Source of the DNA: Cyclina sinensis
Lineage: Eukaryota > Mollusca > Bivalvia > Venerida > Veneridae
Direction of reading: 5' to 3'
Length of the DNA: 64,000 nucleotides
NCBI GenBank assembly: GCA_012932295.1
Contig: JAAONU010000002.1
Span: 21,545,770-21,609,769 of the forward strand
Every line of letters starts with the position of its first letter. Position 1 is the first letter of the stretch. The translations under genes and the position numbers were made by a program. Positions 9,848 to 22,253 of the stretch are shown in pieces. The notes below the pieces were generated by a model that was given only the letters and a program-made list of their open reading frames with translations, was not told the DNA's origin and ran no database searches.

Positions 9848-12800
9848 AGCTCACCTGAGCACAACGTGCTCATGGTGAGCTTTTGTGATCCCCGTGTCCG
9901 GCGTCTGTTGTCGTGCGGTGTGCGTCGTCCGTCGTCAACAATTTCATAAAAACAACATCTCCTCTGAAACCAATGACTGTACATTAACCAAACTACACAG
10001 GAATGATCCTTGGGTGGTCCCCTTTCAAAATTGTTCAAATGGTTCTGGTCTGTTGCATAAGTAGGTCACAGGGCCAAAAAAGAAGTTTCAAAAATGCAAA
10101 TTAAAAAAATCTTCTTGTCAGAAAGTACAAGGCCAAGAGTTTTGATATTTGGTATATGACATCATCTATAGGTCCTCTACCAAAGTTGTTAAGATTATGC
10201 CCCTAGTGCCAAAATTGGCCCCGCCCCAGGGGGTCATAGGTTTTCCTTATATGTATATAGTAAAAACTTAAAAAATCTTCTTCTCTGAAATGACAAAGGC
10301 TAGAGCTTTGATATTTGGTATATGACATCATCTACAGGTCCTCTAAGAAAGTTGTTCAAATTATGCCCCTAGTGCCAAAATTAACCCCGCCCCCAGGGGT
10401 TAGGTTTTTCATATATGTGTATAGTAAAAACTTCAAAAACCTTCTCCTCTGAAATGGCAAAGGCTAGAGATTTGATATTTGATATATGATAGCATCTATA
10501 GGTCCTCTACCAAAGTTGTTCAAATTATGCCCCTAGTCTCAAAATTGGCTCCGCCACAAGGGGTCATAAGTTTTCCTTATGTGTATATAGTAAAAACTTA
10601 AAAAATCTTCTTCTCTGAAATGACAAAGGCTAGAGCTTTGATATTTGGTATGTGACATCATCTATAGGTCCTCTACAAAGTTGTTCAAATTATGCCCCTA
10701 GTGCCAAAATTGGCCCTCCCCCAAGGGGTCAGGTTTTCCTTATATGTATATAGTAAAAAACTTTAAAAATCTTCTCCTCTGAAATGACAAAGGCTAGAGA
10801 TTTGATATTTGGTATATTATATCATCCACAGGTCCTCTACCAAAGTTGTTCAAATTATGCCCCTAGTGCCAAAATTGGCCCACCCCCAGGTGGGCAGGTT
10901 TTCCTTATATGTATATAGTAAAAAAATAAAAAAATCTTCTTCTCTGAAATGACAAAGGCTAGAGATTTGATATTTGGTATATGATATCATCCACAGGTCC
11001 TCTACCAAAGTTGTTCAAATTATGCCCCTAGTGCCAAAATTGGCCCGCCCCAGGGAGTCATAGGTTTTCGTTATATGTATATAGTAAAAACTTAAAAAAT
11101 CTTCTCCTCTGAAATGACAAAGGCTAGAGATTTGATATTTGGTATATTATATCATCTATAGGTCCTCTACCAGAATTGTTCAATTTATGCCCCTAGTGCA
11201 AAAATTGGCTCCGCCCAAGGGGGTCATTATAGGTTTTCCTTATATGTATATAGTAAAAACTTAAAAAATCTTCTCCTCTGAAATGACAGAGGCTACAGAT
11301 TTGATATTTGGTATATGATATCATCTACAGGTCCTCTACCAAAGTTGTTCAAATTATGCCTCTAGCCTTAAAATTGACCCGCTCCAGGGGTCATAGGTTT
11401 TTTTTATATGTATATAGTAAAAACTTAAAAATCTTCTCCTTTGAAATGACAAAGCCTAAAGCTTTGATATTTGGCAAGAAATATTGTCCTGTTCCAACCT
11501 GTTCCAAGTTTGTTCAAATTATATCCCTGGGGTTAAAATTGGGCCTGCCCGGGGGTCATTCATATTCTATTTGTGCATATAGTAAAAACAAGAGAAAATT
11601 ATCCTCTGAAGCTTTAAAGGCTAAGCTTAGATATTTGGCATGAAACATTGTGGACCTCAACAAACATTGTTCAAATTATTGCCCTAGGGTCAAAATTGGC
11701 CCTGCCCTTGGAGTCATGGGTTTTCTTTATATACATTTTAAAAAAGTGATCTCTGAAACTGAAAAAGCTAGAGCTTAGATATTTAACATGAGACATTGTC
11801 TGGTAGAACTATATCAAGATTGTTTAAATTAAAGCTTGGGGTCACATTTGGCCTTGCTCTAGGGGACTTAATGACCTACTTTTTTTTAGGTGAGCTTTTC
11901 TGATCAGTCTTTGTCCGTCGTCCGTCCGTCAGTCTGTCCGTCGTCAACTTTTCTCCTCTGAAACCAAAGGGCCAAATTAAATGAAACTTGCCTGGGATGT
12001 TCCTTGCATGAAGCTCTACCAAGATTGTTCAAATGGTTCTGGTCCATTGCATTTCTGGTTCACTGGAGCTAAAATTAGATTTTAAAAGTTAGTTCTTTAA
12101 AAATCTTCTTCTCCGAAACCCCAAGACCTGGAGCTTAGATATTTGGTATGAAGCATCATCTAGTGGACCTCTACCAAGTTTGTTCAAATTACGACCCTGG
12201 GGTCAAAACTGATCCCACCCCAGGGGTCAGTTGATTTTACATAGATTTATATAGGGAAAACTTAAAAATCTTCTTGTCAGAAGCCATAAGGGCTAGAGTT
12301 TAGATATTTGGTGTGCAGCATTGTCCAGTGTACCTTTACCAAGTTTGTTCAAATCATGGCTCCTGGGTCAAAAATGGCCCCGGCCTAGGGGTCACATGTT
12401 TTACATAGAGTTATATAAGAAAGACTTTAAAAAATCTTCTTGTCAGAAACCCCAAGCACTAAAGTTTAGATATTTGGTGTGCAGCATTGTCCAGTGGACC
12501 TTTACCAAGTTTGTTCAAATCATGGCTCCTTGGTCAAAAATGGCCCCGCCCCAGGGGTCACATGTTTTACATAGAGTTATATAGGAAAAACTTTAAAAAT
12601 CTTCTTTTCAGATACCACAAGGCCTAGAGTTAAGATATTTGGTATACAGCATTGCCTACTAGATCTCTACCAAGTTTGTTCAAATCATAGCCCCTGGGTC
12701 AAAAAAGGCCCCGTCCCAGGGGTCACATGTTTTACATTGAATTATATAGGAAAAGTTTTAAAAATCTTCTTGTCAGAAACTGCAAGGCCTAGAATTTAGA

Positions 12801-15508
12801 TATTTGTTGTGCAGCATTGTCCAATGAACCTTTACCAATTTTGTTCAAATCATGGCTCCTGGGTCAAAAATGGCTCCGCCCCAGGGGTCTCATGTTTTTC
12901 TTTGAGTTATATAGGAAAAACTTTAAAAAATCTTCTTGTTAGAAACCGCAAGGCCTAGAGTTTAGATATTTGGTGTGTATCATCATCTATTGGACCTCTA
13001 CCACGTTTGTTTAAGTTATGACCCTGGGTTCAAAACTGACCCCACCCCAGGGGTCTGTTGATTTTACATAGATTTTTATAGGGAAAACTTAAAAATCCTC
13101 TTGTCAGGAACCACAAGGCCTAGAGTTTAGATATTTGGTGTGCAGCATTGTCCAGTGTACCTTTACCAAGTTTGTTTTAATCATGGCTCCTGGGTCAAAA
13201 AAGGCCCGGCTCAAGGGTTTGACATGTTTTACATAGAGTTATATAGGAAAAACTTTAAAAAATCTTCTTGTCAGAAACCGCTAGGCCTAGAGTTTAGATA
13301 TTTGGTGTGCAGCATTGTCCAGTGGACCTTTACCAAGTTTGTTCAAATCATGGCTCCTGGGTCAAAAATGGCCCAACCTCAGGGGTCACATGTTTTACAA
13401 AGAGTTATATAGGAAAAACTTTAAAAATCTTCTTTTCAGATACCACAAGGCCTAGAGTTCAGATATTTGGTGTACAGCATTGCCTACTAGATCTCTACCA
13501 AGTTTGTTCAAATCATAGCCCCTGGGTAAAAAAAGCCCCGTCCCAGGGGTCACATGTTTTACATTGAGTTATATAGGAAAAGTTTTAAAAATCTTCTTGT
13601 CAGAAACTGCAAGGCCTAGAGTTTAGATATTTGTTGTGCAGCATTGTCCAGTAAACCTTTACCAATTTTGTTCAAATCATGGCTCCTGGGTCAAAAATGG
13701 CCCGGCCCCAGGGGTCTTATGTTTTACTTTGAGTTATATAGGAAAAACTTTAAAAAATCTTCTTGTCAGAAACCGCAAGGCCTAGAGTTTAGATATTTGG
13801 TGTGTAGCATCATCTATTGGACCTCTACCATGTTTGTTTAAGTTATGACCCTGGGTTCAAAACTGACCCCACCCCAGGGGTCTGTTGATTTTACATAGAT
13901 TTTTATAGTAAAAACTTAAAAATCTTCTTGTCAGGAACTACAAGGCCTAGAGTTTAGATATTTGGTGTGCAGCATTGTCCAGTGTACCTTTACCAAGTTT
14001 GTTTAAATCATGGCTCCTGGGTCAAAAAAGGCCCCGCTCAAGGGGTTGACATGTTTTACATAGAGTTATATAGGAAAAACTTTAAAAAATCTTCTTGTCA
14101 AAAACCGCAAGGCCTAGAGTTTAGATATTTGGTGTGCAGCATTGTCCAGTGGACCTTTACCAAGTTTGTTCAAATCATGGCTCCTGGGTCAAAAATGGCC
14201 CCACCTCAGGGGTCACATGTTTTACAGAGTTATATAGAAAAAAAATTTAAAAAGTCTTCACATCAAAAACTATAAGGCATAGAGCTTAGATATTTTGTAT
14301 GTAGCATTGTCAAGAGGACCTCTACCAAGTTTGTTCAAATCATGGCTCCTTGGTCAAAAATGGCTCCGCCCGAGTGGTCATATGTTTTACATAGAGTTAT
14401 ATAGGAAAAACTTTAAAAATCTTCTTTTCAGATACCACAAGGCCTAGAGTTAAGATATTTGGTGTACAGCATTGTCTACTAGACCTCTACCAAGTTTGTT
14501 AAAATCATAGCCCCTGGGTCAAAAAAGGCCCCGTCCCAGGGGTCACATGTTTTACATAGAGTTATATAGGAAAAGTTTTAAAAATCTTCTTGTCAGAAAC
14601 CACAAGGCCTAGAGTTTAGATATTTGGTTTGCAGCATTGTCTAGTGGACCTCTACCAAGTTTGTTCAAATCATGACCCTGGGATCAAAACTGGCCCCTAG
14701 ATTTTTAAGTTTTTACTATAAAAATCTATGTAATCTATGTTTTGGGTCAGTAGGTCAAAGGTCAAGGTCAGAGGGACCTCTAGAGTGAAAACCGTTTCCA
14801 CTCAATTACAGAATTATCATTTCACCCAGAGCCTCTAAACTTCATAGGATGATTGCTTTTACTAAATAGAAAAACCATATTGTTTTTGGGGCTAGTATGT
14901 CAAAGGTCAGGGTCACAGGGACCTGTAGAAAGAAAACTATTTCTGCAGGGTAACTGTAGTACCATTACACCCAGAGCCTTCAAACTTTATAGGATAATTG
15001 TATTAGAAGAACTCTATTGTTTTAGGGTCCATAGGTCAAAGGTTAAGTTCACAAGGACCTGTAGAGTGAAAACTGTTTCTGCTCAGTAACTTGAGTACCA
15101 TTTTACCCAGAGCCTTCAAACTTTATAGGATAATTTTCTTTACTCAGTAAAAGAACCCAATCATTTTTGGGGTCAGTAGGTCAAAAGTCAAGGTCACAGG
15201 GACCTGTAGAGTGAAAACTATTTTTCTCAGTAATTGGAGTATCATTACACCCAGAACCTTCAAACTTAAGAGAGTAATAATATTAGAAGAACCCTATTGG
15301 TTTTGGGGTCTATATGTCAAAGGTCAAAGTCACTGGGACCTGTAGAATAAAACTTTTTCTGCTCAAAAATTTGAGTACCATTACACCCAGAGTCTTCAAT
15401 CATATTACAAACTTATTCAGACTTGCACCCATAAAAACCAATAATGATATTTGTAACATGAGCAATGAGACTCAGGTGAGCGGTTTAGGGCCATCATGGC
15501 CCTCTTGT
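9848..15508 (+). mobile_element. Family A element with 5.7 kb tandem core
   Basis: The start AGCTCACCTGAGCAC pairs with GTGCTCATGGTGAGCT in a terminal hairpin, followed by a GTCCGGCGTC/GTCGTC tract. The core has three cassettes: about nine 165 bp monomers at 10.1-11.6 kb (GACAAAGGCTAGAG type), a block after a second GTCCGTCCGTC tract at 11.9-14.7 kb (CACAAGGCCTAGAG type), and B-type monomers at 14.7-15.4 kb. The end is CAGGTGAGC, the hairpin GGGCCATCATGGCCC, then TCTTGT. It may be two or more fused elements, since a partial 5' end appears at 11889. Confidence 0.8.
12300..14640 (+). repeat. Five-monomer higher-order tandem repeat, 827 bp period
   Basis: Monomers are about 165 bp. Diagnostic variants recur 827 bases apart: TATTTGTTGTGCAGCATTG at 12801 and 13628, and TGTGTATCATCATCTATTGG versus TGTGTAGCATCATCTATTGG at 12974 and 13801. 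827 is five monomers. Each monomer also has CCCCTGGG and CCCAGGGG blocks about 20 bases apart that can pair. Confidence 0.75.
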
Positions 15509-16252
15509 TTTTGTGATAGCCATATGTGCATCCTCAACTGTTTACTTTAAACATAAAAATCTTCTTGTCTGAAACTGCTAAGCCCAGAGGTCTGAAATTT
15601 GGCATGGAGCATTTAGTGGACCTCTACCAAGTTTGTTCAAATAATGTCCCTGCAGTCACTATTGGCAACGCCAGAGGGGTCACAAGTTTCACATAGCAAT
15701 ATAGAAGCAAATCTTTAAAAATCTTCTTGTCTGAAACCACAAGGCCTAGAGTTTTAAAATTTGGCATGAAGTATTGCCTAGTGAACCTCTACAAAGTTTG
15801 TTGAAATCATGTCCCTGGGTCACTATAGGCCCCGCCCAAGGGGCCACAAAGTTTACATAGCAATAAAGAAGAAAATCTTTAAAAATCTGTTGTTTGAAAC
15901 CACGAGGCCTAGAGTTTTAAAATTTGGCATGAAGCATTTTCTGGTTGACCTCTACCAAGTTTGTTCACATAATGTCCCTGGGGTCACTATTGGCCCCAAC
16001 TGAGGGTTCACAAGTTTTAAATAGCAACTATAGAATAAAATCTTAAAAAATCTTTTTATTTGAAACTACAAAGGCTAGAGTTTTAAAAATTGGCATGAAG
16101 CATTGTTTAGTTGATCTCCACCAAGTTTTTTTTTTAAAATAGTAGCCCTGGGGTCACTATTGGCCCCGCCCCAGGCGTCAAAAATTTTACATAAGCTATC
16201 AATAAAAGAAATTCTTTAAAAATCTTGTCTGAAACCACGAGGCTTAGTTTTT
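15509..16252 (+). repeat. Orphan family A monomers
   Basis: Four to five diverged monomers (AGGCCTAGAGTTTTAAAATT, then CTCTACCAAGTTTGTT) lie between the 3' end of one element and the 5' hairpin of the next. They have no AGCTCACC start of their own. They are best read as a truncated copy into which the element at 16253 was placed or fused. Confidence 0.65.
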
Positions 16253-17545
16253 AGCTCACCTGAGCTCTGCTCAGGGTGAGCTTTTGGGATCATTGATTGT
16301 CTGGCGTGCGTCGGCCTGCGTCGTCAACAATTTGACTTGAACGACATCTCCCCTGAAACCGCTAAGCAAACATTGACGAAACATGCCTGGGTTATTCCTT
16401 GCATGAAGCTCTACCAAATATGTTTAAAGAATTCAATTCCATCAAGAACTCTGGTTGCTATGGCAACTGAAAGGAAAAACTTTGAAAATCTTCATGTTTG
16501 AAACCACAAGACCCTGAGCCTTAAGATTTAGTGTGTAGCATTGTAAAGTGGACCTTTACTGAGTTTGTTCAAATTATACCCCAAGGGTCAAATTTGGCCC
16601 CGCCCCTGGGGATCAATTGATTTTACAAAGGCTTATATAGTGAAACTTTAAATGTCTTCTTGTCTGAAACCACAAGGCCCTGAGCCTTAAGATTTGGTGT
16701 GTAGCTTTGTCTAGTGGACCTCTACCAAGTTTTTAAATTATGCCCCTGGGGTCAAATTTGGCCCTGCCCTTGGGGTCAATTGATTTTACATAGGCTTATA
16801 TAGGGAAAACTTTGAAAATCGTCTTGCCTGAAACCACAACACCCTGAGCCTTAAGATTTGGTATGTAGCATTGTCTAGTGGACTTCAACCAAGTTTGTTC
16901 AAATAATACCTCAGGAGTCAAATTTGTCCCCACCCCGGAGGTCATACAGGGAAAACGTTGAAAATCTTCTTCTCTGAAATGACAAGGGCCTGAGTCTTAA
17001 GATTTGGTATGTAGCATTGTCTAGTGGACCTCTACCAAGTTTGTTCAAATTGTGCCCCTGGTGTCAAATTTGGCCCCACCCGGGGTCATTAGTTTTACAT
17101 AGGCTTATATAGGGAAAACTTTGAAAATCTTCTCTTTTGAAACCACAAGGCCCGAGCCTTAAGATTTGGTATGTAGCATTGTCTAGTGGACCTCTACCAA
17201 ATTTGTTCAAATTATGCCCCTAGGATTAAATTAATTTTGGCCCTTCCCCGAGGGTCAGTTGATGTTTTTTGTAGGCTTATATAGGCAAAACTTTAAAAAA
17301 CCTCTTGTCTGAAACCACAGAGTCTAGAACTTAGATACTGTTAATGGAGCATAAGTTAGAGGTCATCTACCGAATTTGTTCAAATGATGCCCCTTGAGTG
17401 AAATTTGGCCCTGCCCTAGGGGTCACTTGTATTCATATAGATTTATACAGGGAGATTCTTAAAAAAGCTTTTGATGTTAGCTCAATAGCAGTTCCAAAGG
17501 CAAAGTATTCAGGTGAGCGATCTAGGGCCATCATAGCCCTCTTGT
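16253..17545 (+). mobile_element. Family A element, 1.3 kb copy
   Basis: The 5' hairpin is AGCTCACCTGAGC with GCTCAGGGTGAGCT, followed by a degenerate GTCTGGCGTGCGTCGG tract. Monomers of the CACAAGGCCCTGAGCCTTAA type follow, about six copies. The 3' end is TCAGGTGAGC, then GGGCCATCATAGCCC, then TCTTGT. It has both ends, so it is structurally complete. Confidence 0.8.
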
Positions 17546-18015
17546 TAAAATTTGGCATGAAGCATTGTCTAGTAGACCTTACCAAGTTTGTTAAACTAAT
17601 GTCCCTGGGGTTACTATTGGCCCATCTGACGGGTCACAAGTTTTACATAGGAATATAGAATAAAGTCTTTAAAAATCTTCTTGTTCACATTATTAGATTA
17701 GGTTAAAGGTAACCAAAGCTAAAAAAAGATTTATCTATTTTACCTCATGGAGCCTTCATTATAGGCCAATATCTTTGATATTCAGTATATAGGTTCCTTG
17801 CATGAACCTCTACACATGGGTGGGGTTTGAAGTGACTGGGTCAAGTCACCATAGCTTATAATAGATCTTTCTTATTTCTGTCATAGAGCTTTTATTTATT
17901 AACTGATATTTTAGATATTTTGTTTGTAGGCATCTACATATCTCCATTTAGAAAATTAAATACTGCTTATGTTTGCTTAACAGCAAACCCACAGCCATCA
18001 TGACCTTCTTGTTTG
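17546..18015 (+). repeat. Truncated family A 3' segment
   Basis: Monomer fragments lead into a non-tandem 3' domain (GGTTCCTTGCATGAACCTCTAC, TCATAGAGCTTTTATTTATT) also present at 22.5, 30.6, 35.6 and 61.1 kb. It ends in a decayed hairpin, GCCATCATGACC then TTCTTGT. The CAGGTGAGC motif before the hairpin has been lost. Confidence 0.6.
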
Positions 18016-18042
18016 AAGTTTTGTTTTCAGCAATATTTTTTT

Positions 18043-19142
18043 ATGCCCCCAACCATTTTCTTTGGGGAGGGTGGTGGTGCCAAATAGATTTGCCCTTGTC
18101 CATCCGTCCACTGTCATGCTCACCAGGTTTGTGTTGCAAGAAACTCCAAATGTAGATCTGCTGGTGCCATTAAACTTTCTAAGAATAAACTTACACACTT
18201 AGGTATTTTGATGCAAATTAATTGGAGATCGGCAAAGTTATGCTCCCTGATTAAGCAAAAAATAGCATTTTCAGACTTGTGTAACTCCAAATGTATAGAT
18301 GCTAGAGCCATGAAACTTTCTAAAAATAGTTGTCAGCATGTAAACTTATGTACCTGGGTATTTTGATGCAAATTTATTGGAGATCAGCAAAGTTATGCCA
18401 CCTGATTAAGCAAAAATATTACTTTCAGACTTTTGTTGCAAGTTACACCAGTTGTATAACTGCAAGAGCGATGAAAATTTCTAAAAATAGTTGTCAGCAT
18501 GTGAACTTACGCACCTTGGTATTTTAACACAAATTTATTGGAGATCGACAGATCTATGCCCCCAGATTAAGCAAAGATAGCATTTTCAGACTTGTGTTGC
18601 ATGTAACTTGAAATGTATATCTGCTAGAGCCATGAAACTTTCTAAGAATAGTTGTCAGCATGTAAATTTTGATGCCAATTAATTGGATATCGGCATAGTA
18701 ATGCCCCCTGCCTGATAAAGCAAAAGCTAGCAATTTCTGACTTGTGTCTCATGACCTCCAAATGTATAACTGCTAGAGTCATGAAACTTTCTAAAAATAG
18801 TTGTCAGCATGTGAACTTATGCATTTAGGTATTTTGACGCAAATTTATTGGAGATCACCTGACTTATGCCCCCTGATTAAGCAAAAACTAGCATTTCTAG
18901 ACTTGTGTTGCACATAACTCCAAACATGAATATAACTGCTAGAACCATGAAACGTTCTAAAAATAGTCGTCAGCATGTGAACTTATGCACCTGGGTATTA
19001 TGACACAAATTTATTGGAGACCGGCATAGTTATGCCACCTGATTAAGCAAAAATATTACTTTTAGACTCGTGTTGCATGTTACAACCAATGTATAACTGT
19101 GAGAGCCATGAAAATTTCTGAGAATAATTGTCAGCATTTGAA
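18043..19142 (+). mobile_element. Family G tandem-core element, left part
   Basis: Starts with a hairpin-like ATGCCCCCAACC ... TTTGGGGAGGGTGG, then TTGTCCATCCGTCC. About seven monomers of 145-155 bp follow, with CATGAAACTTTCTAAGAATA, GTTGTCAGCATGTAAACTTA and GGTATTTTGATGCAAATT. The hAT-like end at 19143 interrupts a monomer, and the remainder resumes at 27002. Other G copies are at 36290-36735 and 48530-48690. Confidence 0.7.
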
Positions 19143-19895
19143 CAGGGTTCGCACATGACTTGAAAAGTCCTTGAATTTGATTCCTTCCTTGAAAAGTACT
19201 TGAATTCAATGTTTCCTTGAAAAAACACCCCAAAAAGTTCTTGAATTTAGCATTTTGTCCTGGAATTCTGCAAATATATCCTTGAAAATACAAAAACATT
19301 CTAAAATATATAAATAATACATTTTTAGCTCACCTGAGCATGCTCATGTGAGCTTTTAGGATCCTTGATTGTCCGGCGTCCGTCCGTCCGTCGTCCACAA
19401 TTCATTCAAACGACATCTCCTCTGAAACCACTGGGCAAAATTTAATGAAACTTGCCTAGAATGTTCCTTGCATGAAGCTCTACCAAGTTTGTTCAAATGG
19501 TTCCGGTTCATTGCATTTCTGGGTCACAGGTGCTAAAAACAGATTTTAAAAGTTGGATCTTTAAAAATCTTCTTGTCAGAAACCACAAGGCCTGGAGCTT
19601 TGATATTTGGTATAAAGCATCATCTAGTGGACCTCTACCAAGTTTGTTCAAATCATGGCCTCTGGGTCAAAAATGGCCCCGCCCCAGGGGTAACTTGTTT
19701 TACATAAAGTTATATAGGAAAAACTTTAAAAATCTTCTTGTCAGAAACCGTAAGGCATAGAGCTAAGATATTTGGTGTGAAGCATTGTCTAGTGGACCTC
19801 TACCAAGTTTGTTCAAATCATGGCCTCTGGGTCAAAAATGGCCCTGCCCCAGGGGTAACTTGTTTTACATAGAGTTATATAGGAAAAACTTTAAA

Positions 19896-20324
19896 GCGAC
19901 TGACTCACAAAATGTTGCTGAATTTTTTTATTCTTTCAAATTTAAGAGGATTTAATATACTATGGAAAAAATATAATATTATGCTTCTACACACCATGAA
20001 AACTGAAAAAAAAAGTTTTGACTTAACCAGGATTCGAACCCACGACCTTTCGGTCTGTAAAATATAGAGCGACGACTTAGTCCACTGAGCCACGACGTCT
20101 AGTTATTAGATTGCCTCAAAATTTATCTTATAACTTTAGTATCTACCCCGTGACTAACGGGGTAAATTTTTTATCGATAAAAGTGTGTAAAACTTTATTT
20201 TTTGATGTTTTTCTGTCACAAAAACTGAGTCAGTAACTTAGTTTAGATATCTTCTTCACAATTACAGCAAGAATTTCAAGATGTATAAACATTTTCTTTT
20301 TATCATCCTCTGTGAGTCAGTCGC
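19896..20324. mobile_element. 429 bp MITE carrying a tRNA-like gene
   Basis: Perfect 14-base terminal inverted repeats, GCGACTGACTCACA and TGTGAGTCAGTCGC, are flanked by TTTAAA on both sides. The sister element at 30829 shows the uninterrupted host sequence (ACTTTAAAAATC), giving an empty site. The interior is AT-rich apart from a tRNA-like segment on the - strand. No ORF for a transposase is present. Confidence 0.8.
20023..20098 (-). tRNA. tRNA-like sequence (pseudo-tRNA or SINE-type head)
   Basis: On the - strand there is a good A box (TGGCTCAGTGG, 20082-20092) and a perfect B box (GGTTCGAATCC, 20030-20040), the two internal promoter elements of RNA polymerase III. The spacing suits a tRNA with a slightly long middle. 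I could not fold a clean anticodon arm or a full acceptor stem, so it is likely a tRNA pseudogene inside the MITE. Transcription by Pol III remains possible. Confidence 0.55.
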
Positions 20325-22253
20325 TTTAAAAATCTTCTTATCAGAAACCGTAAGGCATAGAGCTAAGATATTTGGTGTGAAGCATTGTCTAGTGGACCTC
20401 TACCAAGTTTGTTCAAATCATGGCCTCTGGGTCAAAAATGGCCCTGCCCCAGGGGTAACTTGTTTTACATAGAGTTATATAGGAAAAACTTTAAAAATCT
20501 TCTTGTCAGAAACCGTAAGGCATAGAGCTTAGATATTTGGTATGTAGCATTGTCTAGTGGACTTCTACTTGTCTGAAACCACAAGGCCCTGAGCCTTAAG
20601 ATTTAGTATGTAGCATTGTCTAGTGGACCTCTACCAAGTTTGTTCCAATTATACCCCTGGAGTCAAATTTGGCCCCACCCCGAGGTCATTGGTTTTACAT
20701 AGGCTTATATAGTGAAAACTTTGAAAATCTTCTTGTAGAAGGAGAAGTAACATTTTCAGTCCAAATAATCTGGAAATTTGTCAGACAGGTTGTTTCTATG
20801 ATTTCTAGCTCAAGTTCAAATATGGGTCATCTGGGTTCAAAAACTAGGTCACAGAGCCCAAAAATAGAAAAACCTTGTTAACACTCTAGAGGTTACATTT
20901 TCAGTCCAAATATCCTGGAAATTTGTCAGAAAGGTTGTTTTCATGATTTTTAGCTCAAGTTCAAAATTGGGTCATCTGGGGTCAAAAACTAGGTCACAGA
21001 GCCCAAATATGGAAAAACCTTGTTAACACTCTAGAGGTAACATTTTCAGTCCAAATAACCTGGAATCTGTCAGAAAGGTTGTTTCAATAATTTCTAGGTT
21101 AAATTTGAATATGTGTCATCTGAAATCAAAAACTAGGTTTACACTCTAGAAGCTACTTTTCAGTCCATATATTCTAATAAGTTGTCAGAAAAAATGTTTT
21201 AATGATTTCTAGCTCAGATTCGAATAAAGGTCATCTGGGGTCAAAAACTAGGTCACAGACCCCAAATATGGAAAAACCTTGTTAACACGCATTGAGGTAA
21301 CATTTTCAGTTCAAATAATCTTGAAATTTGTCAGAAAGGTTGTTTTAATGATTTCTAGCTCAGTTTTGAATATGGGTTATGTGGGGTCAAAAACTAGGAC
21401 ACAGGGCCAAAAAGTAGAAAATCCTTGTTAATGCTCTAAAGGTTACATTTTCAGTCCAAATGTCCTTGAAATTTGTCAGAAAGGTTGTTTCAATGATTTC
21501 TAGCCCAGATTAGGATATGGGTCATCTGGGATCATAAACTAGGTCACAGAGCCCTAAAATATAAAAACCAATTTAACACTCCAGAGGTTACATTTTCAGT
21601 CCAAATATCCTGGAAATTTGTCAGAAAGGTTATTTTGATGATTTCTAGCTCAAATACTAATATGGGTCATCTTTTATAAAAAACTAGGTCACAGAGCCCA
21701 AATATGGAAAAACCTTGTTAACACTCTAGAGCTAAGATTTTAATTCCAAATAACCTGAAAATTTGTCAGAAAGGTTGCTTCTATGATTTCCAACTCAACT
21801 TTGAATATGGGCCATCTGGATTAAAAAACTAGGTCACAGAGCCTAAATATCTAAAAACTTTGTAAACACTCTAGAGGCTACATTTTCAGTCCAAATGTCC
21901 TGGAAATTTGTCAGAAAGGTTGTTTTGATGATTTCTAGCTCAGTTTTGGATATGTATCATCTGGGGTCAAAAACTAGGTCACAGAGCCCAAATATGGAAA
22001 AACCTTGTTAACACTCTAGAGGCTACACTTTCAGTCCAAATAACCTTGAAATTTGTCAGAAAGATTGTTTCAATAATTTCAAGGCCAAGTTTTAATATGG
22101 GTCATCTGGGGTCAATTAACCAGGTCCATAGCAACTTTGTTAAAAGCAGTCATATTCAGGTGAGCAATATAGGGCCATCATGGCCCTCTTGTTATTTTAT
22201 CTGGTCCTGACTTCCATAGGAATTTAAAGAAGGAGTTTTGTATAGCTTTTATT

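Larger units (their letters stand above)
19327..22192 (+). mobile_element. Family A element, 2.9 kb copy with MITE inside
   Basis: The 5' hairpin is AGCTCACCTGAGCATGCTCATGTGAGCT followed by a (GTCC)n tract. Core cassette 1 is CACAAGGCCTGGAG-type monomers. Cassette 2 (20750-22130) is about ten 142 bp monomers with CTCTAGAGGTTACATTTTCAG and AAAACTAGGTCACAGAGCCC. The 3' end is TCAGGTGAGC, GGGCCATCATGGCCC, TCTTGT. It is nearly collinear with the 30829-33216 copy apart from a 429 bp insertion at 19896. Confidence 0.85.

Noticed and set aside
12321..14275. Several 65-110 codon frames with similar peptides in tandem (for example MSSVPLPSLFKSW types)
   Set aside because: They repeat with the 165 bp monomer period, occur in shifting frames, and follow the noncoding monomer consensus. 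There is no protein-like conservation (stops arise freely in sister monomers).
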